From NCBI GenBank assembly GCA_034401135.1, contig JAWZSP010000016.1:1-64000 (forward strand): 64,000 nt of DNA, in the 5' to 3' direction. The notes beneath the pieces are model-generated. The model was not told the DNA's origin. It ran no database searches and saw nothing but the letters and a program-made list of their open reading frames with translations. Numbering within the stretch: the stretch's first letter is position 1; every line of letters begins with the position of its first letter. Position numbers and translations under genes: made by a program. Positions 23,393 to 32,590 of this stretch are shown piece after piece. Source of the DNA: Volutella citrinella (taxonomy: Eukaryota > Ascomycota > Sordariomycetes > Hypocreales > Nectriaceae).

Positions 23393-23458
23393 TTTAAAAG
23401 GGCGCAAGCTCTAAAATAAAAAAAGAATAAAAACGAAAAATGAAAATTTTTAATAATA
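23393..23458 (+). repeat. About 62-bp dispersed direct repeat, copy leading into rps3
   Basis: This is the partner of 20406-20467. Its A-rich end includes the ATG of rps3 (23440). Confidence 0.75.
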
Positions 23459-24831
23459 ATTTACGAAGCGGAAGCTCAAATTCTAAAACAGTAATACTAA
23501 AAGAAAGATTTAATGATACAGGAAGAATGAGATATTTTCCTTCATTTTCTAAAGAATGAACAAATACTATTTATTCATTTAATAAAAATACATTAAAAAA
23601 TATTCCAGCTAATAATATAAATATTAATAAAATAATTCAAGGTTACTTTAATTTATATTTTAAAAATAATAAATTTACAGATTCTAAATTTGTATTACTT
23701 AAAAGAAGACGTAATTTTTTAAGAAGAATCTATATAAGTAATGCTGAAATAAAACATACTAATAGTAAAGCTATAATAACTTTATACGCTGTAAATAGAG
23801 AAAAAAATGTTTTAAAAAACAAATATTTACATATTAAAAATAAATTAAGTAATAAATTAATAGCTAAACGTTATTTTTTATTATATAAAGAAAATATACA
23901 AAAAATTTATAATATATTAAATAGTAATGAGAGTGCAAGCTCTCGCTTGGGATTAATTAATCCTATTTTTATAAATGATATAATAAGAAAAAGAAAATTT
24001 ATAAAGTATAAATTACAATATTTAAATAATTTTATAAAACTAAAAAATCTTTACTTAAAAAAAGTTTGAGCCATTATTCTTAAAAAATATGCTCAAAAAT
24101 ATCTTGTATTATTAAGAAAATATGATTTATTATATTCTCTTAATCAGCATAAATTTAATAAATTAGTATTTTTACCATTATTAAGTAATATTCTTAATAA
24201 AATTATGAGTTTACGCCATAAAAAAATAGAATACAACATAATTAATTTAAAATCTATTACTTATAATACAGATCTTTTTACTAATGCTTTAGCATTAAAA
24301 TTAAGAAAAAGAAAAAGAATAAATTATATAAAATCTATGTTTAGTATATTAAACAGAGCATACTTGCCTGTAATAAATACTATTAGAGAAAGATCAATGT
24401 TCAACGGGAAAACGGATGTTTTCATTAATAAACATAAAGACTTAAAAATAATTTCTAATTTAGTAAAAAGTTCTAATTCTAACAATAATTTCAGTGAATT
24501 ATTGAATACTACATATACAAATACATGTAGTAAAGAAGCATTTTCTAATTCTACTGAAATTCATAATAAAATATTCAACTCGATTGGATACAAAAATATG
24601 GGAGGAATTAGATTAGAAATAAAAGGTAGATTGACTAAACGTTACAGAGCGGATAGATCAATTTATTCTCTAAAATGAAAAGGTGGATTAAAAAATATAG
24701 ATTCTTCATTTAGAGGTTTAAGTTCAGTATTATTTAGAGGTAATTCTAAATCAAATGTAACTTATTCTATAGCTAAATCAAAACGTCGTATAGGAGCCTT
24801 TGCAGTAAAAGGGTGAATAAGCGGTAAATAA
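23440..24831 (+). CDS. rps3: Ribosomal protein S3, intron-encoded
   Basis: This 463-residue protein of the mitochondrial small ribosomal subunit is encoded within the rnl intron. It is highly basic and Asn/Lys/Ile-rich, as usual for fungal mitochondrial S3. The conserved C-terminal half is recognisable: NMGGIRLEIKGRLTKRYRADR followed by the SKSNVTYSIAKSKRRIGAFAVKGW ending, split by TGA Trp codons. The ATG at 23440 gives MKIFNNNLRSGSS and no better start lies upstream. A hairpin GAGAG-TGCAAG-CTCTC at 23929-23944 encodes ESASS in a poorly conserved loop and looks like an inserted element. Confidence 0.93.
23929..23944 (+). repeat. Small hairpin element inside rps3 (GAGAG-TGCAAG-CTCTC)
   Basis: It shares the TGCAAG loop and stem pattern of 22907-22922. 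It keeps the rps3 frame open. Confidence 0.65.
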
Positions 24832-25565
24832 AAATAAAGGAGTGTATAATATAAATTATATTCGCTCTTAAATATATATATAATAAAAATGAAGACATAG
24901 TCTGAACCATTTCGAAAGAAATGGAAATAAATAACCTTAGTTCAATAAATGACTAACGGTTATATATATGATAACACATAGAACAGGCTAATTTGCGCAA
25001 GAGTGTACAAAATGAGTGCGCGGTTTGGCACCTCGATGTCGGCTTAACTTATCCTCATGGATGCAGGAACTATGTAGGGTGCGACTGTTCGTCGATTAAA
25101 AAGTTACATGAGCTGGGTTAAATACGTCGTGAGACAGTATGGTTTCTATCTTCTAGGGGGAATTAGAATATAATAAGAACTAACTTTTGTACGAAAGGAA
25201 CAGGAAGAATTTAACTTGTAAAAGGGTTAAATAATAGTTACTAATCTATGGTTTACCTGTTGTCTATATGCCCAAATATTAAATATATATAATTTTATAT
25301 ATATCTTGTACTTTATGTACATAGGGATGTTTCTCTCACTAAGATAAATATATAGTATAGGCACGGCAGGAAAGCTAAGTTGGTTAAGGATAAGTGCTGA
25401 AAGCATATAGGCACGAAGCTTATCTTAAGATATTTCTTAAATATGCGTAAAATATTATTACGAATTATTATAGGCTCTATCCGTACGAATCTTGAGATTT
25501 TTAAGAATAGAGTACTAATTTCATAAATAACTATTTATAAATATATCTTATCTTTAACAAGAATT

Positions 25566-25636
25566 GCCTGATTAGCATAAAAGTAATGCAATTGTTTTGT
25601 AATCAATAGAAGTAAGCGCGATACTTACATTGGGCT
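25566..25636 (+). tRNA. trnT(tgt): tRNA-Thr (anticodon TGT)
   Basis: Acceptor GCCTGAT/ATTGGGC, D-arm GCAT/ATGC and anticodon loop TTTGTAA give TGT. The T-arm GTAAG-CGCGATA-CTTAC has a loop lacking the usual TTC, and the innermost anticodon-stem pair is U-U. Confidence 0.83.
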
Positions 25637-25641
25637 TTATA

Positions 25642-25663
25642 GTGCATGCATACATGCATGCAC
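25642..25663. repeat. 22-nt palindrome after trnT
   Basis: The arms GTGCATGCAT and ATGCATGCAC are exact reverse complements around AC. Confidence 0.85.
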
Positions 25664-25758
25664 GTCAGGATAATTAGATTATCCATTTAATTACCTAATT
25701 TAATATAGAATTAGGCAGACTATAATTTAGCATTTAATTTGTTTGTATATTACCCTAA

Positions 25759-25830
25759 GGATTAGTAGTCAAGTGGTAAGACATAGCTCTTTCAATGCTA
25801 CCATCGTAGGTTCGAATCCTATCTAGTCTA
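25759..25830 (+). tRNA. trnE(ttc): tRNA-Glu (anticodon TTC)
   Basis: Acceptor GGATTAG/CTAGTCT and anticodon loop CTTTCAA give TTC. T-arm GTAGG-TTCGAAT-CCTAT. Confidence 0.88.
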
Positions 25831-25831
25831 A

Positions 25832-25902
25832 GCGGATTAGTGTAATAGATAACACGTTCGGCTCATGTCCGAAAAAGTATTGGTGCAAGTCCTTTATCCG
25901 CG
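25832..25902 (+). tRNA. trnM(cat): tRNA-Met (anticodon CAT), first of three CAT tRNAs
   Basis: The anticodon arm TTCGG-CTCATGT-CCGAA is perfect and gives CAT. The acceptor GCGGATT/TATCCGC has a T-T at its base, and the T-arm ATTGG/CCTTT has two mismatches, so this is the weakest cloverleaf of the set. Confidence 0.8.
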
Positions 25903-25977
25903 TAGGGCTATAACTTAATCGGTAAAGTGTACTGCTCATAACAGTAATTATAAGTGTTCAAGTCACTTTAGCCCTAG
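25903..25977 (+). tRNA. trnM(cat): tRNA-Met (anticodon CAT), second of three CAT tRNAs
   Basis: Acceptor TAGGGCT/AGCCCTA and anticodon arm TACTG-CTCATAA-CAGTA give CAT. It starts at the base following the previous tRNA. Confidence 0.88.
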
Positions 25978-25978
25978 A

Positions 25979-26060
25979 ATCCGAGTGGTGGAATCGGTAG
26001 ACACGTCGAACTTAAGCTTCGATGCTTCAAAGCATGAAGGTTCAAATCCTTCCTCGGATA
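25979..26060 (+). tRNA. trnL(taa): tRNA-Leu (anticodon TAA)
   Basis: Acceptor ATCCGAG/CTCGGAT, anticodon arm TCGAA-CTTAAGC-TTCGA (TAA, UUR codons) and a long variable arm are seen. It lies 107 bp upstream of orfA. Confidence 0.93.
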
Positions 26061-26167
26061 TATCTATGTTTATAGGGGTATAACATAGATAGTAACTTAA
26101 CTAATAAAAATTAAACGAAATAAATTCTTAAAATTTACTAAAAATTACTTAAATTTAAACATTTACA

Positions 26168-29100
26168 ATGTTATTATTTTTAATTATATTCTACAATAGA
26201 GTAGTGTATTATACACTATATTGTAGTAATGTATATGTCTTGCCCAGGCATATACCCGGCATACACTGGGCCAATTTTTATAATATAAAAATTGTAAAAA
26301 ATATAGGTATTATATTTATTCATTTATTAAAATTAATACCGTGTGTATCATACATAGTGTTATGTTATGTTATAACCAAAGAAATAACAATTAACTATTG
26401 CATGATAGAAAATATAAATGATATACTATACCCTTTATTAAAAGGAGGAATAATAAAAATGAAACTTATCAATGGGACAAGTTACCTTTATCCATTAAAG
26501 TTAAAGTATTTCAATGGATGAATACATATAAATGTATTTATTTTAATGTATTTATGTATAATAATACCTATATTATTCATTATAAATAATATAATAGCAT
26601 GTATATTATACATATTAGCTTTTATTTTAATAAAAGCTATTTATACAAATTTTTGAAATAAACATATAGGGTTTTTATTGCATAAGTGACAAAATAGAAA
26701 TAAAAAGCAAGGACAATTTAAGCTATATATAGATTGAATCCGTAAAAATTATAAGTATTTACTTATAAAATTCATTCAAATATGAATTATTAGTTTTACC
26801 ATCGTCTCTTTAAATAGAAACGTTGTAAAATTTTTATTTGGGGTGCAAACTGATAACTTAATATCTTCTTTATTAATAGTGATTCTGGCTTTACCTGTAT
26901 CATTATTAATAATTAACATACTGGTGAAGAAATTAAAGAACGAAAAATTAATTCTTAATGATTTTTATATATTTAATGAATTTATTATAGAAAGAGTTAA
27001 CTTATATAGAATATTATATCTTATTTCTATAACAATTATCTATAAAAAGTATTACATATATTGAATTACTACAATAAGTATAATTATACCTATCATTATT
27101 ATGATATTAACATTATTATTTATACATTGAATAGTACAAAAAAAGGTATGAAAATATTGTAATTCTAAATGAACAAACTTCAATCTCTCGTTAAGTAAAC
27201 ATAATAAAATTGTAGAATATAACTCCCGTAAATTAAGTTTAAATTTGGAATCCCAATCGGATTCCTTTACCGTGGCAATATCTTCTATCATTGGGGTAGG
27301 AGGTGTATTTCAAAAAGCTTGTAATGATGGTTTAATAGATTTTTATAATGGAAACAAGGGACCTGGCTGAAAAAAAATTCATTTTTCTAATCCAGGTAAA
27401 TATTATTCCAATGGTACTGTAAATATACTCCATAAACCGCAGAATTATGTGCAAACAACTGAATATGATTCTATAATTGCAAAACATGAAGCTTATATAA
27501 ATAAATCACCTATACTTAAGATAACACATAGACAAAAAAAGGCTATAGATTGAGTAGTTGTTCCCCATAGTTATTTCAGTAATGAAACAGTTTATGGGTC
27601 AGTAGTACGAGTAAAAAAACATAATTTTTTTATAATTAATATTATTAGAAAAGATTGGGATGCTTGTGTATTTATGCCTTCATATTATTTACCCTTAGAC
27701 CGGTCTAATGGTTCTCAGGTAAAAATTGATGAAGTTCAAAATTTCTTTGTAAGAAAATATAATATAATGCTCCCTATCCAAAAAACCGCAAAGGAAAAAC
27801 CACGTACAGGTTTTATTGTGTTTACTCAAGCAGAATCTATTAACACAGGAGGGCCAAGCTCTGGTTTATTTAGACATTGAAGACCTTTCTTGGGTTACGT
27901 AGATACGGAATTTCTAGTAAAAAGACCAAATGTAAAAGATTATTATCATTTAGATAAGTTATCACACCTAAGAGTCAAAGGTTATAACAACCAGGAAATA
28001 ATTATGAAGTTAAAAACATATATAGCTAAATATTTAACTTTATCATCACTGAATGATAGAATTATATATGAATGTAAAGTTGACCTAGATTATACAAAGA
28101 TGTTGTATTACTTTTTACTTAAAGGTCAAAAATGCAATAAGGATAAATATTTTTGATTTCAAGAAGGTAAATGAGAGAATATATGTAAAAGAGAAAAAGA
28201 ACTAAACGAATTGTTTAAAAGGGAAGGAGCATCACCAACTTGGATTGAAAAAGCAATCCAAGAATCCAAAGAGAAACAAGAGGCAAAAGATAAAAAAGTA
28301 GAATTACAAAGAAAACAAAAGCTAGAAGAAATAAAAAAACTAGAGGCAAAAGATAGATCTGATAATCAGCTTGATATAGAACTTGTATCTTATGATCTAC
28401 TAGTTGAAGATATGAAAAATTTTAGGTTAACGGTCAAAAAACATGACTATAATAATAATTCTGCGAGCTCAAGGGCAGATGATCTTGTTTTAAGTCTTCG
28501 TCGTAGCTATCCTAAAGATTATTCAATATGAAATCATGAATTAGACTATTGTTTTTATTTACGTACAGCTAGGACAGGTTTAATAGAAGGTTTCAAAGGT
28601 AAAGGTCAAAAATTAGGAAATTGAGATGAAATTATGTACGTTCCATTATCTGAATCTCGAACCAATCTATGAAATACTATATACAAAAAGTATCAAAATG
28701 GAGGGGTGCATGCTAAGGAGAATATAAAGAGCGTATATTCTATTTGCATAACTAGATTGACTTTTGAATTTTTAGAGTTTAGATCATTTAGTGATGTAAA
28801 TTTATATGTGAATGATGATTCAGCTAAAGGTACTGAAGTTTATAGTATTATAGATACTCATAATCAAAATCTTAAGACTGTGTTAGAAACACCTCAGGGA
28901 AATCAAGAGATTCAATTACCTAAAGATAATTATAATTTTTTTAACGATATTGATGAATATTCTATAAGAAAAGTTATGGATCTTTTATACAGATGTCCAG
29001 ATAAGGATCTGTATTATCATTCAAATTTCTTAAATGAATTTTGAGATGATAAGGTAAAACTGTCCTATGAGAAAAAATTTAATAAATTTGCTAGTAAATT

Positions 29101-29824
29101 TATGGTTAAAAAATTACTGGATCAGCATATTGCTGAAGTAGTAGAGGCAAAAAAACCAAAGGTTTTCCCCTGAGGTAAAGTAACTGAAGAGGATATAACT
29201 GCATATTTTGACGCTAAAAGTACTATACGTAATATATGGACAACATCAGGAGGACTTAATCCTATAGATCCGTTAGACCAGGAAGTATTACGATCGAAAG
29301 CACGTGAAAATATTCAGCACAACAAAGTAGTGGCCCATAATCAAGCTACAGGTGTAACCCAAAAATACTCACCTCGTCCATCGAATGCCTATAAAAGAAG
29401 TGTAAAATTGAGAGTATGTGAAGCAGCTTACGAATCTAGAAAAAAATTAGATAAATCTAAAGCTGCGGTAGCAGCTAAAGAGGTTGAAATAGCCAAGGAA
29501 AAAGTTGAAAAAAGAGTAGCTGCTCCATTAGAAGCTAATTTAACTAAAACTTTAGAATTGGATAAAGAGAACACTAGTACCGACCAGTGAGCAGTTTCAG
29601 AAGACGTAGGTTTAAATCTAGATCTCTCTCCAATATTGGATGATATTTACGTTGAACCTAATACAGAGGAGGCGCAAACTCACTCTGAGGAATTTAGTTC
29701 TGTTCTTTTGGGAAGAATGGAGGAGGAAAATTGATTTGGCCTTCCTTCGCGTGCATATCAAGATTTTATGTATGCACCTGGAACTGATACTATAGAAGAC
29801 GAGGATATATATTCGGCAAATTAG
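26168..29824 (+). CDS. orfA: 1218-aa membrane protein of unknown function
   Basis: Read with TGA=Trp, one uninterrupted frame runs from ATG 26168 to TAG 29822-29824. I do not recognise the family. Residues 1-330 hold about six to eight hydrophobic segments, with the NEFIIERVNL motif at 270-279. A hydrophobic Gly/Val stretch (FTVAISSIIGVGGVF) comes next, then a soluble domain containing FTQ (about 555) and W571-R-P. Residues about 670-735 and 1075-1136 are Lys/Glu/Ala-rich likely coiled coils; YSIID is at 892-896, and the tail is acidic. orfB and orfC share the membrane part, the TQ...WRP domain and the Y-x-I-I-D motif. Trp is coded by both TGA and TGG (27656, 28241, 29237), unlike core genes. 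It starts 107 bp after trnL and ends about 215 bp before trnA. Confidence 0.75.
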
Positions 29825-30039
29825 GTATAAAATCTCTCTCCGATGGAGGGCAAGCATACTATTGTATGAATTTTATATTTGGTATAATGAATAATAATAT
29901 TTAGAAAAGCTTCTCGTTTAGAAATTAGTGGGTATATATGCTATTAGCATAGCTAAGCTAACGCTTTAAATTTTTAATTAATTATTTTACAGTATAGTAT
30001 AAAATAATATATATAAGTACATCGTATACTTATATATTA

Positions 30040-30110
30040 GGGGATGTAGTTTAATGGTAGAACTCCAACTTTGCAAGTTGGCTATCTTGGTTCGATTCCA
30101 AGTATCTCCA
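30040..30110 (+). tRNA. trnA(tgc): tRNA-Ala (anticodon TGC)
   Basis: Acceptor GGGGATG/TATCTCC and anticodon arm CCAAC-TTTGCAA-GTTGG give TGC. Confidence 0.93.
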
Positions 30111-30113
30111 AAC

Positions 30114-30186
30114 GCTCAGGTAACTCAATTGGTAGAGTGAAGCATTGAAGCTGCTTCTGTTGTAAGTTCGAGTCTTACCCTGGGCA
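30114..30186 (+). tRNA. trnF(gaa): tRNA-Phe (anticodon GAA)
   Basis: Acceptor GCTCAGG/CCTGGGC and anticodon arm AAGCA-TTGAAGC-TGCTT give GAA. It is 62 bp upstream of orfB. Confidence 0.93.
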
Positions 30187-30248
30187 CGGGTAATCCTAAT
30201 CCCGCCAGCGTAAGCTAAAAAATTTAGAAGATATATAAACATAAACAC

Positions 30249-32380
30249 ATGACAAGACACACATTTAATAATAAAAATAGTCTATTTACTAGACCCAATT
30301 GAATAATAATTGTAAATATAATTATTACTCTCTTAATTTTAAGTTTGCTATTTATAGCAAACGATTCTTTGGTAATAAAATTATTTTCTTTATGAGATAA
30401 TGAATTATCAAGAATTATTTATATCAACAAAGTAAATTGTGTTGAATATTTTCAATACCAGGGAAAAATATAGGTATAAATATATTTACGTTTTTGGTAT
30501 TAGTATTTAATTTCGAAATGATTATCATAAAGCTATGTATATTATTATGTCAAAATTTTAATATAATTTTGTTAATATTATTAAGTTTATGGTTTTCGAC
30601 AGCTCTTACTAAAAACTTTTGAGCTAAGCATATTTTAAAATCTAATGCAGATCTTATTTCTAAATTCTTTTATGTATTAGAAAATAAAAAATATACTTTT
30701 ATATTAGTAAGTATTGCTATTACAATATTCATTGTTTTTATTAGCAGACTAATAAGTAGAAGTGCAGTATGTTTTTTATTAGGAGGGGTAAACCCTTCTT
30801 TGGATATATTATCTTATAGTTTAATGATATTACTGTCTTGACCTTTATTATGATATATGGCTAATATTATACAAAAGTGACTAGGAATAGGGCAGAAGGG
30901 GAAATCTACGTATTCCAAACAACGACTAACGGATGTAGATTTTGAATTTTGTAATCCCTATGTAGTAGAAAAAGTAAATTTATATGCAATAAGTTTGAAT
31001 TTAATAATAAATTATTTAATAACTATTAATTTGTATTGATCAAGTATATTTATATGTATAATAATATGTATTTCTTATCTTCTAATAAAGTATGGAAACG
31101 ATATATTTATGTATTGTATATATATAAATCCAGCAAATATTATGTTATTTTCGAGTGGTGCCACTTGAGAGGGGCTTTTAGCGATAGCTGCAGTTTTATC
31201 TACCGGTTTAGCAGAAACTGATTGATCGACGGTTGGTACTAACAGTATTGTCTACCGTAATCACCACGAGGAATTCATTAATGGTACTTGAAATTGATAT
31301 TCAGGACACGGAAGTAGAATAAGACCAGGTAGAGCGTTCAGAGAATATAATAAAGACGAGAGCTTACGTAACTTACGTTCTCAAACACGTCAACTCCTTA
31401 ATGATAATGGGGTACATTTACCTTATATTCAATATAAGTATAATACATCTTTTTCTGCACCAAAATTTCAAGGTTTCAGCTTAAATTCTTACATAACCCA
31501 TGATTCTAATACCTTAATTATGTTTATAAGGAGTTATCAGGACAATAGTGTAAAATATGTACCAAGTTTCTTTAATGATCCTGGTTTGAAAAATGTTGAT
31601 AGGGACCTAAGAGAAAAATTTGGAATATTTACACTTGATCCCCATAAATATTCTTCTTTAATATTATTTACTCAAGAACATAAAATAGAGGATTCTCCTT
31701 TTGTTAGGGTTTGAAGACCGCTCTCTTATTCACACATGCCTTTTAGGGATAGACAAAAAAATAATTATTTTCATTTAGGCATAGACACAACTAGAAGCGA
31801 GACTTCAATGGCTGGTACTATTCCTAGAATTGAATATGCAAAAACTTTACTTGCCTCAAAGTTAGATGATTATCATAAATGACAATATGTAAATGCCATA
31901 ATAGAAGAATTCGTAGTATATTATGTATGACTAGCTAAGAAAAATAATGACGGTCGTTTCGACGTAAACCTATCTACAGGATATACTGAGGGCTGGCTAA
32001 AAGATATCTATATAAATTACCATGATTGAGGATGAAGTCGTAAGTTACTAACTCATAACAAGAATCATAATTTGAGATTGTATAAAAAAGATTTGGTAGC
32101 TCAACCTGGGTTTTGAGAGGTTACTGACAGGATTTTTGTGGGTAATGTTGACAAATTAGATTTTGAGGCTCATGAGCTGATCAATGAAGATACAGGGAAA
32201 GAATTATATAGTATAATTGATACCCGTAACACCCTTAGATGAGAAAAAATATCTGATGGGGAAAACAAAGAATTTGTTTTATATAAAGATTCTTATAATA
32301 TTTTTAATGATGAAGATAATACTTCAATAATCCAAATTATAGGTAATCACTTTAATTGCACAAAGAAAGAATTTGATTAA
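30249..32380 (+). CDS. orfB: about 710-aa membrane protein of unknown function, one -1 frame change
   Basis: The reading frame starts at ATG 30249 and codes 73 residues with a membrane helix (WIIIVNIIITLLILSLLFIA). It then meets TAG at 30471-30473. The long remainder (30467-32380, TAA at 32378) is in the -1 frame, and the two join exactly at G-GGA-AAA (30461-30467), a canonical -1 slippery heptamer. Both parts are supported by the same layout in orfC. Further membrane helices, NPYVVEKVNL at about 236-245, a Gly/Ala-rich segment (LLAIAAVLSTGLA), FTQ followed by W489-R-P-L-S-Y, and Y654-S-I-I-D are shared with orfA and orfC. Alternatives are a one-base deletion in the A5 run (error or mutation). 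A TGG Trp codon occurs at 30590. Confidence 0.65.
30461..30467 (+). promoter_or_regulatory. Possible -1 ribosomal slippery heptamer in orfB
   Basis: G-GGA-AAA is in the correct phase relative to the upstream frame, is followed six bases later by the zero-frame stop TAG, and a -1 slip leads straight into the 637-residue downstream frame. I see no strong stem directly downstream. Confidence 0.4.
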
Positions 32381-32470
32381 TCCTAAACCAGTTAATAATA
32401 ATTAAATTTTTATATATTACTTAATATTTATCTTTAAGTATAAAGTAGAAATAATAATAATTTCTACAAA

Positions 32471-32543
32471 GGAACTTTAGTATAATGGTGAATGCATATG
32501 ACTTTTAATCATCAAAATGTAGGTTCGAATCCTGCAAGTTCTA
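32471..32543 (+). tRNA. trnK(ttt): tRNA-Lys (anticodon TTT)
   Basis: Acceptor GGAACTT/AAGTTCT, T-arm GTAGG-TTCGAAT-CCTGC and anticodon loop CTTTTAA give TTT. It separates orfB from orfC by 90 and 47 bp. Confidence 0.9.
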
Positions 32544-32590
32544 AGTCTATTCACTCTAAAAGTGGTAGACCATCCAAAAATAACTATACT

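Larger units (their letters stand above)
23105..24981 (+). other. Group IA intron in rnl hosting rps3
   Basis: The exon junction reads GCTAGGGAT | AACAGGCTAAT, which is the position of the yeast omega intron (E. coli 2449). The core element R is seen at 23317-23338 (GTTCAACGACTATAAGGTGA) and S at 24891-24908 (GAAGACATAGTCTGAACC); the rps3 ORF lies between them. The intron ends in G after CATA. In most Pezizomycotina this intron encodes ribosomal protein S3 and no homing endonuclease, as here. Confidence 0.92.
20560..25540 (+). rRNA. rnl: Large-subunit ribosomal RNA (one group I intron)
   Basis: Landmarks of the LSU rRNA run through the region: GGAAAAGAAATCAA near 20800 (domain I), GGTCCTAAGGTAGCGAAATG near 22314, GACGAGAAGACCCTATGCAG near 22448, GTTTGGCACCTCGATGTCGG near 25022, the sarcin-ricin loop TGTACGAAAGGAACAGG near 25187, and GATAAGTGCTGAAAGCATAT near 25389 (3' domain). 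Both ends are estimates (about 50 bases). One group I intron (23105-24981) holding rps3 interrupts domain V. Exon 1 contains an insertion of about 95 bases at 22992-23086 relative to the bacterial sequence. Confidence 0.93.

Noticed and set aside
31036..31221. 61-aa ORF overlapping orfB in another frame
   Set aside because: It lies in a different frame inside the long orfB frame that carries the family motifs.
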